This document shows, in pieces, positions 14,642 to 23,777 of a DNA stretch of 64,000 nucleotides. Position 1 is the stretch's first letter; each line of letters begins with the position of its first letter. The position numbers were made by a program, and so were the translations under genes. Where the stretch lies: assembly GCA_910588135.1 (NCBI GenBank), contig CAJUOT010000007.1:1-64000 (forward strand), read 5' to 3'. The notes beneath the pieces are model-generated. The model was given only the letters and a program-made list of their open reading frames with translations. It did no database searches and was not told the DNA's origin. The DNA is from an uncultured Oscillospiraceae bacterium (GTDB lineage: Bacteria; Bacillota; Clostridia; Oscillospirales; Oscillospiraceae).

Positions 14642-14676
14642 AAAGAACCGCCCAGGGGTTGCAGCCCCCGGACGGT
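14642..14676 (+). repeat. Direct repeat flanking the toxin-antitoxin locus, copy 2
   Basis: Second copy of the repeat at 14244 (AAAGAACCGCCCAGGGGTTG then CCCCCGGACGG), same orientation. Confidence 0.6.
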
Positions 14677-14772
14677 AAGAACGCAGATACCGTGAGACCA
14701 ATCAAGGCACCTTTGCGCCCTTTTATGATAGCATAATCGGGCCGTGGTGTCAAACAGAAAGGAGTTTTCACC

Positions 14773-15942
14773 ATGGCGAAAAAAGGGGCAAAGGGCGGGG
14801 GCACGATCCGCAAAAAGACCGTCACCCGCTCGGGGAAGGAGTACACCTATTGGGAGGCCCGGATCACCGTGGGCCGCGACCCCGGCACCGGGAAACAGCT
14901 CCAGCGCTCCATCACCGGCAAGACGCAAAAGGAAGTGCGGGAGAAAATGGCCCAGGCCGTGGCGGAAGTAGACCGGGGCACCTATACCGCCCCCACAAAA
15001 TTGACCGTGGGCCAATGGCTGGATACCTGGGCCGGGGACTACCTGGGCGGGGTGAAATCCACCACGGCGGCGGTATACCGGGCCAGCATCAGAACCTATA
15101 TCAAGCCCGCGCTGGGGGCCTCCCGCTTGGATCAGCTCCACCCCCACGCCGTCCAGGGCTTTGTCAATGGGCTGAAGGGCCTCTCTCCGGCTACTGTGCA
15201 CCTAACCCATGGGGTGCTCCACCATGCCATGGAAAAGGCGGTGGAGCTGGGCTATATTCCAAACAACCCCGCCGCAAGGTGTGCGCTGCCTAAAATCGAG
15301 CGGGAGGAACCGCGCCCGCTCGATGATGCCCAGGTCGCGGCCCTGTTGGAAGCGGTCAGGGGCGGTGACATGGAGCACCTTGTCACCGTAGCGCTGTTTA
15401 CCGGCCTGCGTATGTCCGAGCTGCTGGGCCTCACCTGGGACGCGATAGATTTTGAGGGCCGCACGATCACGGTAAATAAGCAATTGACCAGGCAGGGCCA
15501 CCGGGGGGAAGGGCTGTTCCAGTCCCCCAAGAGCAATAAGATACGAACCATCACCCCGGCCGGGATGGTATTCGACGCATTGAGACGACAACAAATCCGG
15601 CAGGCTGAAATGCAGCTTCGAGCGGGCCCGCTGTGGGGCAATCCGCACGGCCTTGTGTTTACGGTGGGGAACGGCGGGCCCTTCAACCAGTCGAAAGCGG
15701 GCCGGGGTTTCAAATCCGCCGCTGCCGCCGCCGGAATGCCTGATTTCCATTTCCACTCCCTGCGCCATACCTACGCCGTGAACGCGATCCGCGCTGGGGA
15801 CGATATCAAGACCGTGCAGGGCAACCTCGGGCACGCTACCGCCGCCTTTACCCTTGATAAATACGGCCATGTCACCGAGCGCATGAAGCGGGACAGCGCG
15901 GCCCGGATGGAGAGCTTCATCAAGGACGTTATGAACCTGTAA
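14773..15942 (+). CDS. int: Tyrosine recombinase / integrase
   Basis: A 389-residue phage-type integrase. It has an N-terminal arm-binding region (KEYTYWEARITVGRDP), a SAM-like core-binding domain (about 75-165) and a catalytic domain with TGLRMSELLGL (Arg near 212), HSLRHTY (His328, Arg331), LGH (His354) and Tyr364 in DKYGH. All catalytic residues are present. AAAGGAG precedes the ATG. It lies at the right edge of the plasmid-like element, and an arm-like repeat begins at its stop codon. Confidence 0.93.
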   Translation: MAKKGAKGGGTIRKKTVTRSGKEYTYWEARITVGRDPGTGKQLQRSITGKTQKEVREKMAQAVAEVDRGTYTAPTKLTVGQWLDTWAGDYLGGVKSTTAAVYRASIRTYIKPALGASRLDQLHPHAVQGFVNGLKGLSPATVHLTHGVLHHAMEKAVELGYIPNNPAARCALPKIEREEPRPLDDAQVAALLEAVRGGDMEHLVTVALFTGLRMSELLGLTWDAIDFEGRTITVNKQLTRQGHRGEGLFQSPKSNKIRTITPAGMVFDALRRQQIRQAEMQLRAGPLWGNPHGLVFTVGNGGPFNQSKAGRGFKSAAAAAGMPDFHFHSLRHTYAVNAIRAGDDIKTVQGNLGHATAAFTLDKYGHVTERMKRDSAARMESFIKDVMNL

Positions 15943-15965
15943 AGGGAAAAAATAAGGGAAAACTT
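15940..15965. repeat. Right copy of the integrase-arm-like repeat
   Basis: TAAAGGGAAAA...AAGGGAAAA here pairs with the copy at 5843-5868 (22 of 26 identical). It suggests that the integrase's element ends shortly after this point. Confidence 0.45.
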
Positions 15966-16067
15966 CATCCATAACGCATCTATATCCCGCTCGACCCGTT
16001 GAAAACAAAGGGTTACACCCCACAGGGACACAAAGTGAACTGGGGGGGTAGCAAGACGGTACAGGGT

Positions 16068-16120
16068 AAAAATCAACAGAGATAGTAGGATCAATGATCC
16101 TACTATCTCTGTTGATTTTT
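16068..16120. terminator. Perfect 26-bp inverted repeat, bidirectional terminator
   Basis: Bases 16068-16093 and 16095-16120 are exact complements with a single base between them (GGATCA-A-TGATCC at the centre, A5 and T5 at the ends). It can end both the integrase transcript and the ABC transporter operon. Twenty-six perfect pairs is longer than a normal terminator and could also mark an element end. Confidence 0.85.
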
Positions 16121-16126
16121 ATCCCA

Positions 16127-18259
16127 TTATCTGTCGCATGATACATCTCCCTGCTGATACACTGTTCGGATGATATCATCGATCTTCGCTTCCTCCAGCC
16201 CCACTTCCTTGATTGGAGCTATGTGTGAGATGTCCTCGATCAGCCTGGCGGCGGTGATCTCATCCTTCCGGAAACGGTAAACGGCCCGGGCCTCGTTCAC
16301 TGAGACAAGCTCCGCATGGAGGTGCGGGATAGTGGCGGGCCGGTAGAAGTCGATGATGAGATGGCGGTAGGGCGCGATTTTGTCCACCAGCGTATCCAGG
16401 GAACCATCCTCAATGATCTTCCCCTCGTTGATGATGATTACCCGCTGGCACAGCTCCTGGATATCGCCCAGATCGTGGGTGGTCAGGATGATAGTCGTTT
16501 TGTTCCGCTGATTGACCTCCTTGATGAACTTCCGGACGGAGTATTTCGCCTCCACATCCAGGCCGATGGTGGGCTCGTCCAAAAACAATACGTCTGGGGA
16601 ATGGAGCATGGCCGCCACCAAATCGCCCCTCATCCGCTGACCAAGAGAGAGCTGCCGCACCGGGGTGTCGATGAACCGGTCGATCTGGAAGATCTCGTTG
16701 AGTGCACCCAGGTTCTTTTTGTAGTCGCTATCCTCGATCTGATAGATTCGCTTCAGCAGCTCAAAAGTCTCGCCCAGCCGCAGGTCCCAGTTCAGCTGGC
16801 TGCGCTGGCCGAACACCACGCCCAGGTTGCGCACCACCCGTTTGCGGTCCCGCTGAGGTGATACACCGTCGATTAGGATCTCGCCGCTGGTAGGCCGCAT
16901 GATGCCGGAAAGCATCTTCACTGTGGTGCTTTTTCCCGCGCCATTGGGGCCTATGTAGCCCACGACGTCCCCCTTTTCGATGGAAAAGGAGATGTCATCC
17001 ACTGCCCGGACGTATTCCGCCTTCTGCACGAAGAGGTTTTTCACCGCGCCCCGCAGGCCGCTCTCTTTTTTGATTTTTTTATACTCCTTCACCAGATGGC
17101 TGACTTCAATGATGTCCATGGATGCGCCTCCCCGCCTCTTATCCATCACCGCTTTTGTATCCGCTGTTCCGCCTCGATCTGTTCCACAAGGATCTCTCGC
17201 CATGATCCGCTCGAAATCAATGCCGCGCGATTGTTCCGTCTCAATCCAGCTCAAGATCTGTCCCACCTTCTCCGGATCGGCCTGATCCCGCTTGAGGGCA
17301 TGAAGGGGCCGCCACCAGAAAGGCCGCAAATACCGGTAGAGCAGTAGCGCGGCCTCTCTCTCCGCCTGTGTAAAATGATAGCTGTTTTTCATTAGCGAAA
17401 GATTATCCAGAAAGGACCGGAGGGCCTTTTCACTGTTCTCCTCCACATAATACATATTGTTTTCCCGTTTGTCCAGGATGTCTTCGTCAAAATTGATCCA
17501 CAGCTCCCGGAAGAATACGTTCAGCGCGGTATCTCTGCCGGTGAGGTTGAGATCCAGCACACCGGCGAAGCGCATATCACGGTCCAGCAGGATGTTGCCC
17601 GGGTTCAGATCAGCTTGAAACATGGAGACAGGGAGCCGGCCGTATATCCGCTCCAACGCACCGCGATTCGCAAGAAAGCGGGACCATATCCGCTGAAACC
17701 GCTCGGTATATCGGGGGAACCGCCCCTCTATGATCTCCTTGAATTCCAGGGCGCACTCCATGATCTCATCACAGAGGTCGGAGGGACAGAATCGTTCCAG
17801 AATACATAAGCCGGAGGGAAAGTCCCCAAAATCCAGCCGGGCCGAACCCACCTCGCAGAGAAACCGAAGGGCGTCGTCATGGTAAATATACCGTCCGTTT
17901 TGCAGGATCGCCCTTTCGCCAAGCTGCTCCGCCGTTTGGAGCCGCGCCAATTCTTCCGCGTACACGACGCAGGGCCTGCCCTCGTAGTCCACAGCCTCCG
18001 CAACGTTCCCGTGTCTGCTGGCGATGATCTGAGGGCAGTGATAGCCCATCGCCTTGTAAGCCGCCGCGGTTTTCCGCCAGATCTCCACACGGTGGGGCGT
18101 TGTAAAATCATTGCACGCGATCTTGATCGCCAGCCCTTGATCTTCCCACCGCGCAAAGACTGTGCGGCGGAGATCATCCTCTCCCCGGCTGGTGTCCTTG
18201 TATTCCCAGCTGCATGGCGGATCGTCGCGATAGAGCGAATAGATATCAGTAAGATTCAT
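16127..18259 (-). CDS. Aminoglycoside-phosphotransferase-like domain fused to an ABC ATPase
   Basis: One 710-residue frame. Residues 1-~355 resemble APH/choline kinases: the Brenner-like loop reads FQADLNPGN (215-222, Gln in place of the usual His, Asp217 kept) and GVLDLN (233-238) supplies the metal-binding Asp. Residues 381-710 are an ABC-2 exporter ATPase (COG4586 type) with GPNGAGKST (437-445), LSLGQRMRGDL signature, LFLDEPTIGLD and TTHD. Met381 (ATG at 17119) has its own GGGGAGG site, so the ATPase may also be made alone, and the fusion may come from a lost stop codon. Two permeases lie upstream in the same operon. Confidence 0.8.
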   Translation of the reverse strand: MNLTDIYSLYRDDPPCSWEYKDTSRGEDDLRRTVFARWEDQGLAIKIACNDFTTPHRVEIWRKTAAAYKAMGYHCPQIIASRHGNVAEAVDYEGRPCVVYAEELARLQTAEQLGERAILQNGRYIYHDDALRFLCEVGSARLDFGDFPSGLCILERFCPSDLCDEIMECALEFKEIIEGRFPRYTERFQRIWSRFLANRGALERIYGRLPVSMFQADLNPGNILLDRDMRFAGVLDLNLTGRDTALNVFFRELWINFDEDILDKRENNMYYVEENSEKALRSFLDNLSLMKNSYHFTQAEREAALLLYRYLRPFWWRPLHALKRDQADPEKVGQILSWIETEQSRGIDFERIMARDPCGTDRGGTADTKAVMDKRRGGASMDIIEVSHLVKEYKKIKKESGLRGAVKNLFVQKAEYVRAVDDISFSIEKGDVVGYIGPNGAGKSTTVKMLSGIMRPTSGEILIDGVSPQRDRKRVVRNLGVVFGQRSQLNWDLRLGETFELLKRIYQIEDSDYKKNLGALNEIFQIDRFIDTPVRQLSLGQRMRGDLVAAMLHSPDVLFLDEPTIGLDVEAKYSVRKFIKEVNQRNKTTIILTTHDLGDIQELCQRVIIINEGKIIEDGSLDTLVDKIAPYRHLIIDFYRPATIPHLHAELVSVNEARAVYRFRKDEITAARLIEDISHIAPIKEVGLEEAKIDDIIRTVYQQGDVSCDR

Positions 18260-18296
18260 CGATCAGGTATGCCTCTTTTCTATTTGGTTTGTGCGC

Positions 18297-19106
18297 TCAG
18301 CTCCCGGCGCTCTCGTACTTCCCTATCCCGGCCCGGAACACCGCGCAGCTCCCCGCGAACAGAAGCAGCCCCACCCCCAGCGTGATGACCGCCAGCGGCA
18401 CAGGGAAGGCATCAGGGTCCATTCCCAGCATATCTTTTACAGGCCAGAAGGTAATCCAGGCCAGGGGCAGGAGAAAGGTGAACAGCACCTGCGCCCACTC
18501 GGGGTAAATGGTGAGGGGATACATGGACACCCGCTCGAACAGCTCTCCCACCATGTCCGTGAAATCGGCGGGGCTTTTCGTCCAGAAGGACATGGAGCCG
18601 CAGAACATCCACACCGCCCCGCGGATCAGCGTCCCGCCCGCCAGGGTGCAGAGGATCAGCAGGATATTGGTCAGGCTGGGAGCCAGCTCCACCTTGATAC
18701 AGCCGTAGACAAATATCATCAGGCCGGGGAGAATGTCGGTGAAGCCGATGAGATTGAAGTCGTCGAACAGGAACTGGAAGATCAGACCCATGGGCCGCAG
18801 CAGGAACCGGTCAAACTCCCCGTCGATCATCCAATAGCCCAGACCCCAGGTCTGGATGAAGAGCACCACCGCCAGGCCGTGGCTCAGCACCGACATGCCG
18901 TATAAAAACGCCAGGCTTTCGTAGCCCCAGCCGCCGATGCTGCCGAACTGGTCCACCACAAACTTGATGGTGGCAAAGCCCACCACCCATTGGATGCAGT
19001 TGGCCAGCACGTGGCCGGTCAGCATAAAGGGGTATTCCAGCCGGGATTGGATGGATTGCCTGATAGATATAGCGGCTACGGAGGCATAGTATCGAATTGT
19101 TTTCAT
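18297..19106 (-). CDS. ABC-2 exporter permease (COG4587 type)
   Basis: A 269-residue membrane protein with about six hydrophobic segments (for example FMLTGHVLANCIQWVVGFATI and VLFTFLLPLAWITFW). It belongs to the permease pairs that work with COG4586 ATPases in drug or viologen-type efflux. I chose ATG at 19106 (MKTIRYY), preceded by GGGAGG; the in-frame TTG at 19115 is closer to the stop of the previous gene. Confidence 0.8.
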   Translation of the reverse strand: MKTIRYYASVAAISIRQSIQSRLEYPFMLTGHVLANCIQWVVGFATIKFVVDQFGSIGGWGYESLAFLYGMSVLSHGLAVVLFIQTWGLGYWMIDGEFDRFLLRPMGLIFQFLFDDFNLIGFTDILPGLMIFVYGCIKVELAPSLTNILLILCTLAGGTLIRGAVWMFCGSMSFWTKSPADFTDMVGELFERVSMYPLTIYPEWAQVLFTFLLPLAWITFWPVKDMLGMDPDAFPVPLAVITLGVGLLLFAGSCAVFRAGIGKYESAGS

Positions 19107-19111
19107 GGCGC

Positions 19112-19903
19112 TCAACCTCCCTGAATCAGAACCGCCGCAGCCATCTTTTTTTGCAGAACGTCAAACAGCAGCCATAGTACCGCGCACCAGAACAGCTGAA
19201 GTCCTGTACGGAAAGCAATCTCCTCCATAGTGTACTGTCCGATGTAGATGCCCAGGGGGAGCTGGTAGATGTACATAAAGGGCAGCAGCTCCAGCACGTT
19301 CCGAAACCCAACAGGGAAAAACCAGAGGGGGAAGATGCTTCCCGACAGTAGCTTCATGATGAACCCCTTCACGTTGGCCAGCGGTCCCAGTTTCAATGTC
19401 TTGAAGGCGCACAGCCCCAGCAGGGCCGCCAGGAGCCAGTTGATGAGATAGCCGACGGCAAAGCTGAGCAGGAAGAACAGGAAGTGGACCGCCGACACGG
19501 GCGCGGGAAAACCGAACATCACCGTGCCCACCAGAAGCAGGGGGACGGCCTTCTGGAGCAGGGCGGCCGCGCAGTCGCCCAGGTCCTCCGCCAGATAGAT
19601 GCCGTAAATGCTCACCGGCTTGAGCAGATCCAGGGCTACACTGCCCGACCGGACGCTCCGTGCGATCCGGTCCTGGACCCCCATGGTCAGCAGGTTCCCC
19701 ATGATGACAGAAATGGTGGTGTAGGTGATCATATCCCGCTGACTCACGCCGGAAACGGTTTCGGCCCCATCGTAGGCAGCGGTCCAAAAGCAGGACATGG
19801 CGTACATGATGAGACACTGGACCAGGATGGTGGAGATCACGTTGAAACGATAGGCCAGTGCCGTCTGTACCCTGATCTTTGAGACAAATAGATAAGCATT
19901 CAT
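19112..19903 (-). CDS. ABC-2 exporter permease (COG3694 type)
   Basis: A 263-residue membrane protein, MNAYLFVSKIRVQTALAYRF onward, with about six hydrophobic segments. It is the partner permease of the exporter and ends five bases before the next permease begins. The ATG at 19903 fits the usual short N-terminus of the family; the longer frame begins with TTG at 19975. The substrate is unknown. Confidence 0.78.
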   Translation of the reverse strand: MNAYLFVSKIRVQTALAYRFNVISTILVQCLIMYAMSCFWTAAYDGAETVSGVSQRDMITYTTISVIMGNLLTMGVQDRIARSVRSGSVALDLLKPVSIYGIYLAEDLGDCAAALLQKAVPLLLVGTVMFGFPAPVSAVHFLFFLLSFAVGYLINWLLAALLGLCAFKTLKLGPLANVKGFIMKLLSGSIFPLWFFPVGFRNVLELLPFMYIYQLPLGIYIGQYTMEEIAFRTGLQLFWCAVLWLLFDVLQKKMAAAVLIQGG

Positions 19904-20042
19904 TTTATGGAACCTCGCAGTTTCTGCCGTATCATTTCGGTGTTGCCAAGGCCGCATGATTCTGCTATAGTTCAAATCGCGCAGAGGCTTACGGGAGGGA
20001 GATCTTATACCTCCGGCGGCGCGGGGAAAGGAGCGTAATGCT

Positions 20043-22040
20043 ATGATCTGGAAATATAGGTACGGGCGTCCCTTTGAGACGGATGCCGTAGTGGAACATG
20101 TAAAAGCGGCCGAGGGCAGTCCGCCCTTCGGAACGGTCAGCCTTGAGGATGGGTTCCGCTACCGGTACGAGCTTCCAAAGGACGCTGTGGTCTACGGGCT
20201 GGGGGAGGCGGTCCGGGGGATCAACAAGCGGGGCCACTGTTATGTGAGCCACGCCTCGGACGACCCGCACCACCTGGAGGGCACCAGGTCTCTGTACGGC
20301 GCCCACAACTTCATCGTGGTGGCGGGGGAGACGCCCTTCGGCCTGTTCGTGGACTACCCCGCCAAGGTCGTCTTCGACATCGGATATACGGCGGCGGACG
20401 TGCTGGAGATCGCCTGCCAGGAGGCGGACCTGTATCTGTATGTGATCGAGGGGGATACCCCCTATGACATCGTCAGGCAGTTCCGGAGGATCATCGGGAG
20501 GAGCTACATCCCACCCAAATTCGCCTTCGGCTTCGGCCAGAGCCGGTGGGGCTACAAGACCAAGGAGGACTTCCGGCAAGTGGCGGACGGCTATCAGAAC
20601 AACCATATCCCCATCGACATGATCTATATGGACATCGACTATATGCAGGACTTCAAAGACTTCACCTGGAACAAGGAAAACTTCCCGGACTTCCCGGCGT
20701 TTGTCCGTGAGATGAAAGCCCGGAACATTCGGCTGATCCCCATCATTGACGCGGGAGTTGAAGTGGAGAAAGGCTATCCGGTCTATGAAGAGGGTGTAGA
20801 AAACGGGTATTTCTGCAAACGGGCGGACGGCAGCGATTTTGTGGCGGCGGTCTGGCCGGGGGACACCCATTTCCCCGATGTGCTGAACCCCGAGGCACGG
20901 CGCTGGTTCGGGGGTTGCTACCGCGCTCTGACGGATCAGGGGATCGAGGGCTTCTGGAACGACATGAACGAGCCCGCCATCTTCTATACGCCGGAGGGGG
21001 TCCGGGAGGCCGCCGCGCTGCTGCGGGAATACGTCACGGACCAGGCGGGAACGGTGTCCATCTTCCAGGTCCGGGAGGCCCTGGCGGGGCTCCAGAACGA
21101 CCAGAGGTATTACGAGAGCTTCTATCACCGGGTGGACGGGCGGATGGTGCGCCACGACAAGGTGCACAACCTGTTCGGTTACAACATGACCCGGGCAGCG
21201 GCGGAGGGATTTGAGCAGATCGACCCGGATAAGCGGTTTTTGCTCTTCTCCCGCTCCTCCTACATCGGGATGCACCGCTACGGCGGTATCTGGACCGGGG
21301 ACAACAAGTCCTGGTGGAGCCATATCCTGCTGAACCTGCAAATGATGCCATCCCTGAATATGTGCGGCTTCCTGTATGCCGGAGCAGATCTGGGCGGCTT
21401 CGGCGACAACGTCACCAGGGACCTCCTGCTTCGCTGGCTGGTGCTGGGGGTGTTCACCCCCCTGATGCGCAACCACTCGGCCATCGACACCCGGGAGCAG
21501 GAGTGCTACCGATTCGAGCGGGTGGAGGACTTCCGCCATGTCATCGGGGTCCGCTACCGCCTGCTCCCCTACCTGTACAGCGAGTATATGAAGGCGGCCC
21601 TCTCCGGCGACCTGTACTTCAAGCCCCTGGCCTTTGAATATCCGGAGGACTCTTTCACCCCCCAGGTGGAGGATCAGCTGATGCTGGGCGGCGAGGTCAT
21701 GATTGCGCCTGTTTACACCCAGAACGCGAAGGGGCGCTATGTCTATCTGCCCGAGGAAATGCTGTTCGTCAAATTCATGCCGGACGGGTCCATCCATGAG
21801 GAAAAACTGCCCCCGGGACATCACTATGTGGAAATTGCCTTGAATGAAGTGCCCCTGTTTATCCGGGCCGGAAAGTGCATCCCCCTGGCAGAGGCGGCGG
21901 AAAGCGTGGCGGAGCTCCGGACGGACAGCCTTGTGCTGCTGGGATATTCGGGGGCGGCGTACCTGCTGTATGACGACGACGGTGTCCACAAGGACTATAA
22001 GGACCCGGCAAACAGAAAACTGCTGAAGAAAACATCGTAA
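20043..22040 (+). CDS. GH31 alpha-glucosidase
   Basis: A 665-residue cytoplasmic glycoside hydrolase of family 31, which releases alpha-linked glucose (or xylose) from oligosaccharides. The nucleophile is Asp307 in GFWNDMNEP and the acid/base is Asp420 in IWTGDNKSWW. Other landmarks are FGFGQSRWGYK, DMIYMDIDYM and TPLMRNHS. It has an N-terminal beta domain, a TIM barrel and a C-terminal beta domain, but is shorter than many members. No signal peptide. AAAGGAG precedes the ATG. It is divergent from the exporter operon. Confidence 0.92.
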   Translation: MIWKYRYGRPFETDAVVEHVKAAEGSPPFGTVSLEDGFRYRYELPKDAVVYGLGEAVRGINKRGHCYVSHASDDPHHLEGTRSLYGAHNFIVVAGETPFGLFVDYPAKVVFDIGYTAADVLEIACQEADLYLYVIEGDTPYDIVRQFRRIIGRSYIPPKFAFGFGQSRWGYKTKEDFRQVADGYQNNHIPIDMIYMDIDYMQDFKDFTWNKENFPDFPAFVREMKARNIRLIPIIDAGVEVEKGYPVYEEGVENGYFCKRADGSDFVAAVWPGDTHFPDVLNPEARRWFGGCYRALTDQGIEGFWNDMNEPAIFYTPEGVREAAALLREYVTDQAGTVSIFQVREALAGLQNDQRYYESFYHRVDGRMVRHDKVHNLFGYNMTRAAAEGFEQIDPDKRFLLFSRSSYIGMHRYGGIWTGDNKSWWSHILLNLQMMPSLNMCGFLYAGADLGGFGDNVTRDLLLRWLVLGVFTPLMRNHSAIDTREQECYRFERVEDFRHVIGVRYRLLPYLYSEYMKAALSGDLYFKPLAFEYPEDSFTPQVEDQLMLGGEVMIAPVYTQNAKGRYVYLPEEMLFVKFMPDGSIHEEKLPPGHHYVEIALNEVPLFIRAGKCIPLAEAAESVAELRTDSLVLLGYSGAAYLLYDDDGVHKDYKDPANRKLLKKTS

Positions 22041-22058
22041 GCGGGCAATACGTCATTT

Positions 22059-22095
22059 GAGAGGGACGAGCGGCGTCACGCCGCTTGTCCCTCTC
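22059..22095 (+). terminator. Terminator of the GH31 gene
   Basis: GAGAGGGAC...GTCCCTCTC with an inner GCGGCGT/ACGCCGC stem forms a long hairpin 19 bases after the stop codon. The tail is C-rich rather than T-rich, so strength is uncertain. Confidence 0.65.
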
Positions 22096-22121
22096 CCCAT
22101 TTCTGCCTCTGAGGCTTATGA

Positions 22122-22703
22122 CTACGCCGCGTAGTGGCAATGCTCCAAAAAGTCGGTCAGGATCTCCGTGCCGTCCTGGTCGAAGGTTTCCTGACAGGCG
22201 AACTCTACGGAAATGGCCCAGGCGCCAAAAGCGGTGAAGGCGGACACCCCCCGGCTGAAAGGACTCGTATCGGAGGCGAACGTGTAAGTCAGGACGGTGA
22301 ACTCCTGGCCGTTGAAGGTCCGCTGGGCCGTGTCGGTGACGGTATAGTGCTCCCCGGCCATTTCAAGCAGCTCCTCCACGTTCTGCCGGGCCTCCTCCGG
22401 CGTACCGCAGGCCGTCAGCAGGAGCACCAGCTGGGCGTCGTACCGCTCCGCCTCCTCTCCCGCCCCGTTCACGTAGGGCTGGGCCTCCCCGATGGACCAG
22501 GCGGCATAGCTCATGTCCCGCGCCGCCTTGTCGTCCCGGAGGGTCAGGCCATGGCCAGGCTCCTCCACCCCCAGCACCCCGAAGGTGATCCAGTCCTCGC
22601 TCCAGGGCGCGCCGTCCACCGCCGCGGCGGGCCGCTTCGCCTGACAGCTGGTCAGGCCCGCCAGCATAGCGGAGATCATGATCAGAAGGATCGCTTTTTT
22701 CAT
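22122..22703 (-). CDS. Predicted lipoprotein of unknown function
   Basis: A 193-residue protein with a lipoprotein signal (MKKAILLIMISAMLAGLTSC, lipobox LTSC with Cys20). The mature part has no recognised domain and is acidic. It may be co-transcribed with the LacI pseudogene upstream (15-base gap). Likely tethered outside the membrane. Confidence 0.65.
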   Translation of the reverse strand: MKKAILLIMISAMLAGLTSCQAKRPAAAVDGAPWSEDWITFGVLGVEEPGHGLTLRDDKAARDMSYAAWSIGEAQPYVNGAGEEAERYDAQLVLLLTACGTPEEARQNVEELLEMAGEHYTVTDTAQRTFNGQEFTVLTYTFASDTSPFSRGVSAFTAFGAWAISVEFACQETFDQDGTEILTDFLEHCHYAA

Positions 22704-22718
22704 TCCCCTGCCTCCTTT

Positions 22719-23708
22719 TTATTGCCGCGTGGTCCCGCCGCAGGCGTAGCTGACCGGCAGGCAGATGAGGGACGGCGCTTTTTCCGGATGACCGTCCAGC
22801 ACCAGGTCCACGCAGGTCTCCGCGATCCCCGTCAGGGGCTGGACGATGGTGGAGCAGGGCAGGTCCTCTGTGCCGAAACACCGCACACCGTCATAGCCGA
22901 TGATCTGCACATCCTCCGGCACCCGGATCCCCATCCCCTGGACGTGTTCCGGGTCCAGTACGCCAGGGCGTCGGTGACGCAGAAGATGCCGTCAAAGTCC
23001 AGCTTCCCGCCGTGGGTATGGGCCTGGAGAAATACCTCAAACTCGGAATAGGGGGTCCCGTCATCGATGATCTTCAGAGCGCATGGGACGCCCCGCTCCT
23101 CACAGGCGCTGACGAAGCCGTCCTTCCGCTTGTTGGTCTCGCTGGCCAGGCTGGTCCCCACCCGGAGGAAGGCCAGATGGCCGCACCCGTTCTCCATCAG
23201 CTTCTCCGCGGCGAGGCGTCCCCCGCCGTAATTGTCGCTGGACACACAGGGGATCTTCGCGCCGAAATAGCGGTCGATGGAGACCAGGGGGACGTTCTCC
23301 GGCACCTGGAGCGCCGGATTGTAGGACAGGCAGATGATGCCGTCCGCCATGTGCCGCTTCGCCGTCAAGACATGGGCCTGTTCCAAACCGGGGTCGCCGT
23401 CCGTCATGCACAGCATGGTCCGGTAATCCCGCTGGGCCAATTCCTTGACGATGCAGTTGACCAGCTCGGCAAAAAAAGGGGTGGTCAGATTGGGCACGAT
23501 GACCTGGATCGTGCGGGTGCGGTCGTTCCGCAGGCCCTGGGCGTAGCGGTTCACCTGATAATCCAGCTTCTTGATGGCCTTTTCCACGCGGACGCGGTAT
23601 TCCTTCCCCACAGGGAGGCCGTTGACCACCTTTGAGACGGTGCCGATGGCGACGCCCGCCTCCCGGGCCACGTCCTTCATCGTGGGGGGCCGATTTTTCC
23701 GTGGGCAT
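22719..23708 (-). pseudogene. LacI-family regulator with two frameshifts
   Basis: The frames together spell a LacI protein: MKDVAREAGVAIGTVSKVVN (DNA-binding), PNLTTPFFAELVN, DGIICLSYNP, then VPEDVQIIGYDG and a normal end. Two breaks occur. The ATG with the good site GGAGGGATACT (23708) is one base out of frame with KDVAREAG; one C fewer in the C3 or C6 run between them would fix it. A second break falls near 22950-22970, where DALAYW leaves the frame that gives GMGIRVPED. The gene is either inactive or carries sequencing errors. Confidence 0.8.
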
Positions 23709-23729
23709 AGTATCCCTCCATCTGCTGTG

Positions 23730-23755
23730 AGCTCCCCCGGCGGCGCGGGGGAGCT
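23730..23755 (-). terminator. GC hairpin before the LacI pseudogene
   Basis: AGCTCCCCC and GGGGGAGCT pair across an 8-base loop, just after the stop of the membrane protein gene at 23778. There is no T-run, so it may only slow transcription or stabilise the upstream mRNA. Confidence 0.4.
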
Positions 23756-23777
23756 TCGTTTATAGCGCACGAAACGG

